23,767 nucleotides of DNA. Origin: JAJDNW01 sp039714495. GTDB taxonomy: Bacteria; Desulfobacterota; Desulfobacteria; Desulfobacterales; B30-G6. Under the pieces are notes generated by a model that did no database searches, was not told where the DNA came from, and saw only the letters and a list, made by a program, of their open reading frames with translations. Shown here piece by piece: positions 7,393 through 16,100 of this stretch (position 1 is the first letter of the stretch; each line of letters starts with the position of its first letter). The DNA is taken from positions 1 to 23,767 of the forward strand of contig JBDLJD010000063.1 of the NCBI GenBank assembly GCA_039714495.1, read 5' to 3'. The position numbers were made by a program, and so were the translations under genes.

Positions 7393-7440
7393 GTGTTGTT
7401 TACCTCAACGTTGCAAAAGCCTGAGGGCTTCATACTGCCA
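7393..7440. repeat. Fragment of dispersed repeat (GTTGTTTACC...GCCTGAGGG)
   Basis: TTGTTTACC followed by GCAAAAGCCTGAGGGCTTC lies just upstream of glyQ. The complement of 23366-23408 has the same order (TTGTTTACCC, then GAAAGCCTGAGGGTTTC). The two loci thus share a junction between two repeat modules. This copy lacks the second arm seen at the other locus. Confidence 0.55.
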
Positions 7441-7458
7441 GGGGTTATCCAGACATGC

Positions 7459-8517
7459 TTAGTGATGGATTTCAAGCCCCTTGCGGTCTATGGTTGAATC
7501 CAGAAGACAGGCGTCCGTTCTGGCCAAAAGGATTGTCTCCCACATCTGTCTTAAACTGTCAATATCTTCAGCATGGCCCAAGGCCCAGACACATCCGCCT
7601 CCACCGGCACCGGTAAAGCGTGCGCCACAATCGGATGCAATGGCTGCATTAACCAGAGAACCGCCCACCTGGTCCAGCACCCCCGGAGTCATGGCAAGGC
7701 GCAATTCCACTTCCCGGTTCATGCCGGCCGTGGCAGTTTCAATGTCCATGGCTGCCAGGGCTTCGATGAACGTGTGGGTGCAGTCAGCCACCTGCTCCCA
7801 GCGTTCGCGCCTCTCCCCGGCAATAAACTGCCGGACCCATTCGCCGTTGACATCGGCGGAGGTGTGGGGCTCACCGCAGTAGGCGACCAGGGTATGCCTG
7901 GCCAAGTCATTGAACCGGGAGGATCTTATGACCGGAACCCGCTTGAAAATCGGCGAGGTCATACTCACGGGCCAGTACCAGGCGTTCACCCCGCCATATG
8001 CCGCAGCCAGATGGTCCTGAAGGCCGCAGGGGACACCCGCCACGCTCGATTCCAGGGCATGCGCCAGCAGAACGGCCCTGCGCCGGGTCATTGGTTTGCC
8101 CCCGGATCGCGACACGGCCTCCTGCAGAGCGGCCACCAGGGCAACTGCGGCGGCAGAAGAACCGCCCAGGGCGCTGCGCGGCGGTGAAGACGATTCAATG
8201 GAGATGGAAATACCATCGGCGCTGAAGTAGTTGGCCACTGCGAACATGAAACCAAGGGGATGGTTGAAGGGCGCCTGCCCGGAAGGAAACTCGGCACTTT
8301 TAAACCCTTTTGACGCCACCCTGACACGCCCCGGCTCCCAGGCTTCGATGCGTGCTTTGGTTCTCAGGGACAACGCCATATTGAAAGTACAGGGCTTTAG
8401 CGATCGCAGCGGTATGTAAAACGTGCTCAAATCCATGGTGCCGCCCATATCGACCCGGCAGGGCGCCGAGGCCGTGATCGGCCCTGATGCTAAAATTTCT
8501 CTGATGTTGATTGCCAT
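7459..8517 (-). CDS. GHMP-family kinase (heptose/galactokinase-like sugar kinase)
   Basis: This is a 352-residue ATP-dependent small-molecule kinase of the GHMP superfamily. The N-terminal motif SAPCRVDMGGTMDL resembles the sugar-binding APxRxDxGGGxTD of D-glycero-D-manno-heptose-7-phosphate kinases. The phosphate-binding loop is SPPRSALGGSSAAAVALVAA (about 117-136), and the third motif is FTGAGGGGCVWAL near 314-326. The substrate is not decided by these motifs; sugars are more likely than mevalonate or homoserine. The start at 8517 is chosen because the family motif begins about 15 residues later. The in-frame extension to 8598 runs into a dispersed repeat (AAAAACACCCCGATG) and looks non-coding. 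The ribosome-binding site is weak (GGA, 8 nt). It lies between recO and glyQ with no obvious pathway partners. Confidence 0.8.
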   Translation of the reverse strand: MAINIREILASGPITASAPCRVDMGGTMDLSTFYIPLRSLKPCTFNMALSLRTKARIEAWEPGRVRVASKGFKSAEFPSGQAPFNHPLGFMFAVANYFSADGISISIESSSPPRSALGGSSAAAVALVAALQEAVSRSGGKPMTRRRAVLLAHALESSVAGVPCGLQDHLAAAYGGVNAWYWPVSMTSPIFKRVPVIRSSRFNDLARHTLVAYCGEPHTSADVNGEWVRQFIAGERRERWEQVADCTHTFIEALAAMDIETATAGMNREVELRLAMTPGVLDQVGGSLVNAAIASDCGARFTGAGGGGCVWALGHAEDIDSLRQMWETILLARTDACLLDSTIDRKGLEIHH

Positions 8518-8598
8518 ATTCATGTTCCAGTTATTAGAAATCAGAAAATAGTTAAGAGTACGGCTCTTAGCTAGCTGAGCCATCGGGGTGTTTTTCAT

Positions 8599-8713
8599 GT
8601 CATCCCCGCCTATGCAAGATCCAGGTCTGCTGGTGGATCGGTCATTCCCGCGCAGGCGGGGATCCAGGGCATTCAGCTAATCGTTTCTGGATTCCCGCCT
8701 GCGCGGGAATGAC
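8599..8713. repeat. REP-like palindrome pair (copies 2 and 3) plus decayed copy
   Basis: GTCATTCCCGCGCAGGCGGG (start of 8641-8667) and its complement at 8687-8713 form a 27-bp inverted repeat with a single mismatch, separated by 19 bp. A decayed third unit, GTCATCCCCGCC...GATCCAG, starts at 8599, flanked by the minus-strand tail AAAAACACCCCGATG, as at 3722. The head-to-head arrangement is typical of REP/BIME-type extragenic palindromes. It fills the upstream region of the GHMP kinase gene. Confidence 0.8.
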
Positions 8714-8809
8714 GAGGGTTTTAAGCTAAAACTCCCCGACCTCGCAGCTGGCTGTAATCAGCCCCCTCTTAACTCTTTTTTGATAACGCTTAACGCGTTG
8801 ATTTCTCCT

Positions 8810-8947
8810 TACGACCTACTCCTCACTGCTTACGGGTCTTCTGTCCTCTGTGGTTCTGGGACTCTGTCCTCCGGCCATCTAGCTTTTGGTCTACTCCCTA
8901 CTGCCTACTTCTTACTCCCTACTACTTACGCCTTACTCCCTACTAAT
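8810..8947. repeat. Heptamer-octamer-heptamer array overlapping the recO stop codon
   Basis: Heptamers TACGACC, TACTCCT, CACTGCT, TACGGGT (8810-8837) are followed by octamer-type words (8838-8872). Eight contiguous heptamers of consensus TACTCCC follow at 8892-8947 (TACTCCC, TACTGCC, TACTTCT, TACTCCC, TACTACT, TACGCCT, TACTCCC, TACTAAT). The last unit contains the recO stop codon (8943-8945). The octamer block shares an exact 16-mer with 985-1000. I see no gene in 8714-8942. Confidence 0.85.
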
Positions 8948-9716
8948 CTGTTCTCCGCCCCCTCAACTGCCGCAGGAATTTCAGGCTCCGGGGCTCCCGG
9001 CCCAGGTGGTAAGGAACAAAGGATTCCAGAAATTGAAGGCCCTCTTTCAGGGCCTGAGCTGAAAAACGGATCCGGGCCACCTTGCGGATATCATTGCTGT
9101 CAATCCACTGAAGCTGTTTGATCGTGCCCTTGGAAAGGCAGCGCTCATCTGTTCCATAAGGCGCACAGCTTTCACAGACGACACCGCCCTTGGATAAATC
9201 GAAGTTCATCCGATGGTGCGGTGCGGCTTCGGTTTCGATTCTGCAGGTACTACAGTGGCTGAGGTTAGGGCAAAGACCGGATAGGCTTAAAAACCGTATT
9301 TGGAACAGAATGCTCAGGACCTCTGCCGACACGGTTCCGGCATCGAGTTCCGACAGGACATGCGCCATGAGGTCGTAGATGTCCGTCTGGGTGCGCCCTT
9401 CTTCGAGCCACAGGTTGGTCAGCTCTGCCCAGTAGCTGGCATAGGCCGTTTTCCGGATATCGGCGGCAATGTTGAAAAGCGGTTTTATGAGGGAGGCCTC
9501 CTTTACCAGCGCAAGGCCCTTTCCCCGTTTTTGGCTGACAACAATATTAAGGGAGTTGAACAGTTCCAGGACCCCCCCGAATCGCTTCTGGCTGCGTTTG
9601 GCCGACTTGGCAATGGCTGAAATTTTACCCCTGTCCCGAGTTAGAAAATTGAGAATGAGGTCATAATCTCCGTAGTCCACGTGGCGGATCAGTATGGCGG
9701 GGGTTGTATAGGTCAT
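8943..9716 (-). CDS. recO: DNA recombination/repair protein RecO
   Basis: The 257-residue protein fits RecO, which binds SSB and RecR and loads RecA on gapped single-stranded DNA. The N-terminal OB-fold begins TPAILIRHVDYGDYDLILNF and continues with TRDRGKISAIAKSAKRSQKR (about 26-45). The C-terminal helical part carries the zinc-finger cysteines CPNLSHCSTC (152-161) and the later VCESC (about 183-187). Length is normal. The ATG at 9716 is embedded in a GACCTATA-type repeat, which also encodes the first residues MTYT. No Shine-Dalgarno is visible because the whole leader is repeat. The stop codon lies in another (heptamer) array. mgtE lies just upstream and the GHMP kinase downstream. Confidence 0.92.
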   Translation of the reverse strand: MTYTTPAILIRHVDYGDYDLILNFLTRDRGKISAIAKSAKRSQKRFGGVLELFNSLNIVVSQKRGKGLALVKEASLIKPLFNIAADIRKTAYASYWAELTNLWLEEGRTQTDIYDLMAHVLSELDAGTVSAEVLSILFQIRFLSLSGLCPNLSHCSTCRIETEAAPHHRMNFDLSKGGVVCESCAPYGTDERCLSKGTIKQLQWIDSNDIRKVARIRFSAQALKEGLQFLESFVPYHLGREPRSLKFLRQLRGRRTD

Positions 9717-9765
9717 ATAGGTCTTATAGGTCTATAGGTCCTATATGACGTATAGGACCTATAGA
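9708..9765. repeat. GACCTATA array and perfect hairpin across the recO start
   Basis: On the minus strand ACCTATA recurs at roughly 9-bp steps (GACCTATAA, GACCTATAT, GACCTATAC) up to and including the recO ATG. Just before it is a perfect 15-bp inverted repeat, TCTATAGGTCCTATA at 9731-9745 and its complement at 9751-9765, with a 5-nt loop TGACG. Related words flank the other side of mgtE at 11156-11193. Confidence 0.85.
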
Positions 9766-9785
9766 TGGCTGCTAACCGGTCATCG

Positions 9786-11138
9786 TTACAAGCCGAGCAG
9801 CGTCGTGGCGATCATGAAATAAAAGAAAACGCTGATGACATCGACGGACGTTGTCACAAAGGGGCCGGTGGCGACGGCCGGATCGATATTGACCTTGGCA
9901 AATGCCATGGGCACCAGGGACCCCACCAGGGCGGCCACGGCCATGGATGACAATACCGCACCGCACACGGAAACAGCCAGCGCCATTTTGCCGAAGGCCA
10001 ACTGGGCGACCGCGCCGATGACCAAACCATACGTCAGGCCCAGTATGAGACCGATGGTGAGTTCCTTGGACACCACCGACCAGATCTCCCTGATATCGAT
10101 ACGGCCGGTGGCCAGGCCCCTTACCACGATGGTCGATGATTGAGTGCCTATATTCCCGCCCATACCCATAATGACGGGAATGAATGCCGCCAGGTAGGCA
10201 AACTGTTTGAGACTCTCCTCAAAACTTCCAATCACGAAAAACGCCACAATGCCGCCGATGCAGCTGGCAAACAGCCATGGCAAGCGAATGCGGGTGCTTT
10301 TCAACACGGATTTTGTCTCGACGAACTCCTCGCCGACACCCGCCATTTTCAAAATATCCTCGGTGGCTTCCCGCCGAAAAATGTCGATGACGTCATCGAC
10401 GGTTACGATGCCCACCAGTTTATTGGTTTCGTCCACCACCGGAACGGCTAGAATGTCATAACGGGCAACGATTCTGGCCACCTCTTCCTGGTCCATGTCG
10501 GTCTTCACCGAAAAAACATCCGTGGTCATGAACGCCTTTAACGGGGTCATGGGGGGCACCACAACCAATTGCCGCAAAGAGATAACGCCCACCAGGTTGT
10601 CATATTCATTGACCACGTAGAGGTAGAAAGGCATTTCCACATCCTGGTGCTCTTTCTGCAGGGACTCGATGGCCTCTCTGGCTGTAACCTCCTCCCCGAG
10701 GGCGATAAAATCCGGAACCATGATGCCACCGGCGGTGTCATCCTCATATCGCAGCAGTCCCTCGACCTCTTCTGAATCCTCTTTTTGCATTAACCGGAGG
10801 ATTTCATCGGATTTTTCATCCGGCAAGCGGCCGATGATATCGGCCACATCGTCATTGGGCATGCTTTCGAAAATGGAAACCATCTCTCTCAGGTCCAGCT
10901 CTGCCACGAACTCCAAGAAGGTGTCCTCTTCCAATTCACTGAATAGGACGCCCTTTTGTTCCGTATCCGGAATCATCTGGAAAAGTTTGTGCTGGTCAGG
11001 CAGGGTCAGGGAGTCAAACACACGCGAAAGGTCAGCCGCATGGGTTTTTTCCACAATCTTTTTGAGATTGTGCATAGCATTGCGCCGCAGTAGTCGTTTA
11101 ATGCTGTCCACTAGTATTTTGTTGCGGTCACCCTGCAT
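9786..11138 (-). CDS. mgtE: Magnesium transporter MgtE
   Basis: The 450-residue protein is an MgtE-type Mg2+-selective channel of the inner membrane. Domains in order: an N-terminal MgtE_N superhelical domain (about 30-130, with MPNDDVADIIGRLPDE); a tandem CBS pair (about 135-255, with MVPDFIALGEEV and PVVDETNKLVGIVTVDDVID); a connecting helix; and a five-helix membrane domain from about 285. The pore signature VIMGMGGNIGTQSSTIVVRG and the last-helix region DPAVATGPFVTT are both present. In characterised homologues the N and CBS domains sense cytosolic Mg2+ and gate the pore. The ATG at 11138 is chosen because GGGGG lies about 5 nt upstream. An in-frame TTG at 11150 lacks this support. The gene is bracketed by TATAGGTCC-type repeats on both sides. 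Confidence 0.95.
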   Translation of the reverse strand: MQGDRNKILVDSIKRLLRRNAMHNLKKIVEKTHAADLSRVFDSLTLPDQHKLFQMIPDTEQKGVLFSELEEDTFLEFVAELDLREMVSIFESMPNDDVADIIGRLPDEKSDEILRLMQKEDSEEVEGLLRYEDDTAGGIMVPDFIALGEEVTAREAIESLQKEHQDVEMPFYLYVVNEYDNLVGVISLRQLVVVPPMTPLKAFMTTDVFSVKTDMDQEEVARIVARYDILAVPVVDETNKLVGIVTVDDVIDIFRREATEDILKMAGVGEEFVETKSVLKSTRIRLPWLFASCIGGIVAFFVIGSFEESLKQFAYLAAFIPVIMGMGGNIGTQSSTIVVRGLATGRIDIREIWSVVSKELTIGLILGLTYGLVIGAVAQLAFGKMALAVSVCGAVLSSMAVAALVGSLVPMAFAKVNIDPAVATGPFVTTSVDVISVFFYFMIATTLLGL

Positions 11139-11155
11139 GTTAACCCCCAAAAGGC

Positions 11156-11193
11156 ATAGGACCTATAAGTTTATAGGTCCTATAGGACCTATA
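11156..11193. repeat. TATAGGTCC palindromic array upstream of mgtE
   Basis: ATAGGACCTATAA (11156-11168) pairs perfectly with 11171-11183. The overlapping 11172-11193 is itself a perfect 22-bp palindrome of TATAGGTCC words. It lies about 15 nt upstream of the mgtE Shine-Dalgarno, and the same word family occurs past the mgtE stop at 9708-9765. It could form alternative hairpins in the mgtE leader. Confidence 0.85.
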
Positions 11194-11309
11194 TTGGGCA
11201 GATAGCTGAAATCAATTTGTTTTTTTTAACATGAAACCATGAAGCTAAGCAAGTAGAATCCATGCCGGTAAACGTCGCCTCGGCGGGACAGACAGTTATA
11301 TGGCGGCTG

Positions 11310-12329
11310 TTAGCGTATGATCTTGATATGGGCCTGGCGTTTCAGTTCTTCGAGCCATTCCCCGTACTTTTTATCCACGGCGGCATTGTAAAGCTTTTCT
11401 TCTATTTCGGGGGATACCTCCTCAAAACGTTTGCCCCCTTCCTTGCTGACATCTTCCACAAAAAATATCTGATACCCCCGGTCCGTGTCCAGGATACCCG
11501 TGTAGTCACCCTGCCCCAAGCCTTCCAGAGCGGTTTTTATCAGAGGAGAAAAATCGTCATACCGGATCTTACCCAGATCCCCCCCCTTCTCGGAAAGGGA
11601 TGACTCCGAAAAAGCATGCGCAAGGGATTCAAAGGATTCGCCGTCATTCAGCTTTTGCATGATCTTTTCTATCTTGTTTCTTGCCGCCGGCCTGCCGCCA
11701 TCCTCTTCGGACGGAACCATGACGATGATGTTGCGCAGATGATACAGCAGCTCCCCCTGGTATTCTTCTGCGTGGCGGTCATAGTAGGCCTGGACCTCTT
11801 CCGTGGTAACAACGATCTTTGAGCTCACCTCCTTCCCGATCAGCTGATTTCTCAATGCCTGGTTTCGCATGGTATGCCGCAAATCCTGCATGGTCATACC
11901 CTCCGCCTCCAAGGCCTTGCGGAGGTCTTCGTCGGACCACATCCTCGAAGCCTTGAGGCGTTCGATGGTGGCATCGATTTCCGCCTCACTAACGGAGATG
12001 TTGTTTTTTTCGATCGCCTGGTCAGCCAGCTTTTCGTCTATGAGGCGGTGAATGATATCTTCTCTTACTTTAAAAAGCGTCTGGAGCTCTTTTTCTTCAT
12101 CATACCCCATAGACTTGATCTTTTCTTCATACGGCCCTATTTCCCCCTGTAATTCCAGGTAGGTGATGACCTCATTGTTGACTACGGCAACAATGCGGTC
12201 CACGATCACATCAGCCCGCACGGCACCCATGGCCCACGACCCGAAAACGAGCGTCAATGCCGCCCACCACACTTGCAGGTAAAATAGAGACAGGTGTTTC
12301 GAATACCGCCTGGTTGCCATAAGCGTCAT
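11310..12329 (-). CDS. surA: SurA-type periplasmic peptidyl-prolyl cis-trans isomerase
   Basis: This is a periplasmic chaperone and prolyl isomerase for outer-membrane protein folding, 339 residues from the chosen ATG. A basic stretch and hydrophobic segment (about 14-33, with WWAALTLVFGSWAMGAVRA) form a signal peptide. The mature part begins DVIVDRIVAVVNNEVIT, a typical SurA N-terminal start. A SurA_N helical domain follows, and then one parvulin/rotamase domain around 190-295 (LYHLRNIIVMVP, SSLSEKGGDLGKI, DTDRGYQIFFVEDV). Escherichia coli SurA has two parvulin domains; this has one, as in many Deltaproteobacteria. The ATG at 12329 overlaps the upstream stop as ATGA, indicating translational coupling with the lipoprotein gene. 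A TTG at 12350 and an ATG at 12320 are alternatives. Confidence 0.88.
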   Translation of the reverse strand: MTLMATRRYSKHLSLFYLQVWWAALTLVFGSWAMGAVRADVIVDRIVAVVNNEVITYLELQGEIGPYEEKIKSMGYDEEKELQTLFKVREDIIHRLIDEKLADQAIEKNNISVSEAEIDATIERLKASRMWSDEDLRKALEAEGMTMQDLRHTMRNQALRNQLIGKEVSSKIVVTTEEVQAYYDRHAEEYQGELLYHLRNIIVMVPSEEDGGRPAARNKIEKIMQKLNDGESFESLAHAFSESSLSEKGGDLGKIRYDDFSPLIKTALEGLGQGDYTGILDTDRGYQIFFVEDVSKEGGKRFEEVSPEIEEKLYNAAVDKKYGEWLEELKRQAHIKIIR

Positions 12330-13033
12330 GAACCGATCAATTCTTCCCAAGATGCTGCATTAATTTCTACTTCATACCTTGCCTCGAGGTCCAGGAGCCA
12401 CGCCTGATAAGCTTCTTGAGCCTTCTGCCGACGCACAAGCCTGATCACCTTTTTATCGGCGGCGGTATCGTTCAACCCCTGGCCCTTGTCCCTGCCCCGG
12501 GCAGGAAAATTGGCCTCATAAGCGGCAGACACCTCCTCGGGTGTCAGGGATACGGCTGTTTCAAGATCTTCCTGCACAACCTTCTCCTTTAGCAGGCGCA
12601 TGCGCAGCTGCTCTTTCCACTCACCATAGACTATCGCCTGCTCCACTATGATTTTTTCAAATTCACCTTCCGGGTAATCCGTCTGGATGGCCTTGATGGC
12701 CGTTTCCAGTTCCCGGTCGGAAATGGCCAGATTCAGCTCTTTTGCCCGTTCAAGAAGAATCAATTCTTCGGTGAGCTGGTGCAGCAGGCGCAGTTTCATC
12801 TCCTCCTCCACTGCCGCATCGCCTTTCTCAGGCTCTGGGAATTCAGCTGACCAGGCATCGAATCTGCGGTTGAATTCTTCCACCGTGATCGAACGCTCGT
12901 TGACCCTCACCAGCGATGCAGCTGCCAACTGTGCCCCGCGATCTCCACATCCGGCGATTGTCAGCCATAAGATGCAAAGCATCCCCAGAATCCATCCATA
13001 GCTGCAACAGGCATGTTGCGGTTCATGTTTCAT
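12326..13033 (-). CDS. SurA N-terminal-domain lipoprotein (folding chaperone-like)
   Basis: A 235-residue exported lipoprotein. The N-terminus has a hydrophobic segment, WILGMLCILWLTIAGC, ending in a lipobox-like IAGC with a candidate lipidation Cys at about residue 29. The mature part, LVRVNERSITVEEFNRRF, followed by long charged helices (LRLLHQLTEELILLERAKEL and so on), matches the SurA_N/PpiC-associated helical domain. I see no parvulin catalytic domain, so it probably acts as a chaperone or as a partner of the PPIase encoded next. ATG at 13033 is preferred over 13072 because it places the signal peptide correctly and has GGA six nt upstream. It is coupled to surA by an ATGA overlap and follows mfd by 86 bp. 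Confidence 0.8.
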   Translation of the reverse strand: MKHEPQHACCSYGWILGMLCILWLTIAGCGDRGAQLAAASLVRVNERSITVEEFNRRFDAWSAEFPEPEKGDAAVEEEMKLRLLHQLTEELILLERAKELNLAISDRELETAIKAIQTDYPEGEFEKIIVEQAIVYGEWKEQLRMRLLKEKVVQEDLETAVSLTPEEVSAAYEANFPARGRDKGQGLNDTAADKKVIRLVRRQKAQEAYQAWLLDLEARYEVEINAASWEELIGS

Positions 13034-13078
13034 ATCACATCCGTACCCAATTCGATCAGTACCATATACCAAAGAAAG

Positions 13079-13099
13079 TTTAATAATAACAGATTATTA
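13079..13099. terminator. AT-rich hairpin downstream of mfd (weak candidate)
   Basis: TTAATAA and TTATTAA, separated by 7 nt, form a 7-bp AT stem just after the mfd stop. It lacks a GC stem and a long T-tract, so termination is doubtful. Read-through into the SurA-like genes is likely. Confidence 0.25.
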
Positions 13100-13105
13100 A
13101 CTATA

Positions 13106-13138
13106 CTTTGCCATGTTGTTTATGCAGCTTTGGGGTTA
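13106..13138. repeat. Solo end of MITE-like element forming the mfd stop codon
   Basis: These 33 nt match 23539-23571 at 28 positions, including GTTGTTTATGC and TTGGGGT. The minus-strand reading supplies the last Mfd residues VNPKAA and the TAA stop (13120-13122). No opposite element end is visible nearby, so it is a fragment or solo end. Confidence 0.65.
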
Positions 13139-16100
13139 ACATGGCAGGCAATATCTTTCAAGATGTTTTTCACTTGGGTAATACGGCCGTACGTCCCGCG
13201 GTGCACCAGCCTGGCCGTCAGTGTGTGGGCCGGAGTCATCCTGAATTGATCCCCACCGGCAGTGATGACCGCTACAATGCCCGCGGGATTTTCCTGGTGA
13301 CCTTCTGAAAACTGCAAAGACAGATGGTTCTCAACCATATCCAAACGGGCCACACCCGCTTTGCGGGCCAAAATTTTCAACATGATTTTAAGGAGCAGGT
13401 TGCCCGCGGCGTCGGGCATGGTGCCGAAACGGTCAATCAATTCCTTTTTAAATCCCGAAAGCTCGGTTGCCGCTTCCATTTTGGACAACCGCCGATAAAC
13501 CGTAAGCCGCTGGTCGATATCACTGATATAGGTTTCCGGAATATGGGCTGAAAGGGCCATGTTGATTTCCGGCTCCAGTTGGGGAACATAGCGCTCACCC
13601 TTCAATTCATCGATTGATTCCTCCATCAGCTTCAGGAACATGTCATAGCCCACCGCCGCTATATGGCCGGATTGGGATGCCCCAAGAATGGTACCCCCGC
13701 CGCGTATCTGCAGATCACTCATTGCAATCTGAAATCCTGCACCCAGATCGCTGTGCTCCATGAGGACCTTCAGCCTTTTTTGTGCATCACGTCCCAGATA
13801 ACTCTCATCCGGGATAAACAAATAAGCATAGGCCTGCTCTTCCGACCGTCCCACGCGTCCCCTAAGCTGGTACATCTGGGCCAGGCCGAAACGGTCGGCC
13901 CGGTTGATGATAATCGTATTGGCGGAAGGAATATCGAGTCCCGACTCTATGATGGTCGTGCAGACCAGAAGATCGATATCCCGTTCCACAAAACGCAGCA
14001 TCACCTTTTCAAGGTCCTTTTCATCCATGCGCCCGTGGGCTATATCCAGCCGCACTTCGGGGACCAGCATTTTCAGATAACCGGCTATTTTTTCAATGGT
14101 ATTGATATTGTTGTGTACAAAATAAACCTGTCCCCCGCGCTTGAGTTCCTTACGAATCGCCTCCCGGGCAATACCGTCATCGAATTCACAGATATAGGTG
14201 ATAATGGACCGGCGATATTCAGGGGGCGTTGCAATGAGAGACACATCGCGGACCCCCACCAGGGACATGTGCAGCGTCCGGGGAATGGGGGTAGCCGTAA
14301 GGGCCAGCACATCGACGGTGTTCCTAATCCGTTTCAGTTTCTCCTTGTGCCGGACACCGAAGCGCTGTTCTTCATCCAGGACAAAGAGGCCCAGGTCTTT
14401 GAAATCGACATCCTTCTGAAGCAGCCTGTGGGTCCCGATGACAATGTCCACCGCCCCTTTTTTAAGGCCTTCGATAATTTTTTTCTGCTCCCCTTTTTTG
14501 CGAAACCGGCTCAAACAGGCCACCTGCACGGGGTAGTTAGCGAACCTTTCCGAAAAACTGGCATAGTGTTGTTCGGCCAGCACTGTCGTCGGCACCAGCA
14601 CCGCCACCTGCTTGTTGTTGAATACCGCCACAAAGGCCGCCCGCATGGCGACTTCGGTTTTGCCGTAGCCCACATCACCGCACACCAGCCTGTCCATAGG
14701 CGATGGTTTGCGCATGTCATTGAGGACGTCCTCTATGGCCCGGAGCTGGTCATCCGTCTCTTCGAACAGGAAACCAGCCTCGAACTCACGCAGATCACTT
14801 TCCATGGGCAGGTGCCTGAACCCCTGGCGGACCTTGCGCACGGCATACAGCTTCAGCAATTCTCCGGCAATTTTCTCAGCCGATTTTTTGGCTTTCTCCT
14901 TGACCTTGCCCCAGGAAACACCCCCCATTTTGTCCAACACGGGGATAGCGCCTTCTACCCCCATGTATTTCTTGATCAGATTCATCCGCTCCACGGGGAG
15001 GTAGAGTTTGTCGCCGTTCCGGTAAACGATCAGGATAAAATCATTGTCTACACCTGATATATTCATTTTTTCCAGGCATTTATATTGACCGATACCGTGA
15101 TCTTCGTGCACCACGAGATCATCTGTTTTAAGGTCTTCAAACGCCAGCAGCTGACGGGCCGCCGATGCCTTGCGGCCCTTTTTGCGTCTTTTCCGCGCAC
15201 CGAATATTTCCTGCTCGGTGAGGACGGCCAATCCCTCGTTTGGCCACACAAAGCCCGAGGATACGCTGCCCCGGCACAGGTACACCCTCCCGTCCCGCCC
15301 TTTAAGGTCCCTTTGCCAAGAGGGGAACGTTTCCGAGGTGCGCACCTGAATCCCATAAGGCGTGATCAGTGAATTCAATCGTTCGGCTTGAGTTCCGGTG
15401 GCACACGCCACCGCTGCCACGTAGCCCTGTTTTTGTTTCTCTTCCAGCCACTTTATCAGAGGCGCAACCGCCTGCTCCCGGTCGGCAGGGTTCCTAAGGG
15501 CGTTCACCAGGAGCGTATTTTCCTCAATACGGAACGAAATGGGTTCAGTCTGGCCCACTGCCCGCTGCCGGTCCGTGACAACGGGAAGGGTTTTAAAAGC
15601 CAGCGGACGTCTTTGGGCGAGTTTCTCCTGCACCTCCAGCCGGTCAAGATACATTTTCCCTGGTTCCACCACAAAGGTGCCGTCGTCCATGGCGGATTCA
15701 TAGTTTTTCATCAACTGTTCATGCGCTTCCCAGGCGCATTGTTCAAGTGCCTCTGAATCGACAGAAACCCACAGGGTTTGGTCAGAAAAGTATTCAAACA
15801 AGGTGTCCAGGCCTGGATAAACCAGACCGAGGAGGCTTTCGATGCCGTTGAAGACGCCTTCCTCTCTTACCCGCTCGACCATTCTCCGGACTTCGGTTAC
15901 GGGCACTCCCTGCAAGGCCCCCTGCTTTCTGATGCGGGCAATTACCGATTTCTTCTGTTCCTCACCCAGAATCACCTCCTTGGCCGGGATGACAACCGCC
16001 TCTTTGATGTTTTCCCGGGTTCGTTGGGATGCAGCAGAAAAAAATCGGATGCTCTCCACAAAATCACCAAAAAGCTCTATCCTAAAAGGGTCCGCATACA

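Noticed and set aside
8518..8598. N-terminal extension of the GHMP kinase to an ATG at 8598
   Set aside because: The extension includes sequence shared with the REP tail at 3722-3737 and lacks resemblance to the family. The start at 8517 fits the family N-terminus.
8599..8947. Possible CRISPR array because of repeated palindromes and regular spacing
   Set aside because: Units are 7-8 bp, or a single inverted 27-bp pair. There is no direct-repeat/spacer pattern of 25-40 bp and no cas gene.
13663..15057. 464-codon open frame on the plus strand inside mfd
   Set aside because: It is antisense to the conserved helicase core of Mfd. Its translation is rich in His, Gln and Pro without family motifs, and the opposite strand is unambiguously coding.
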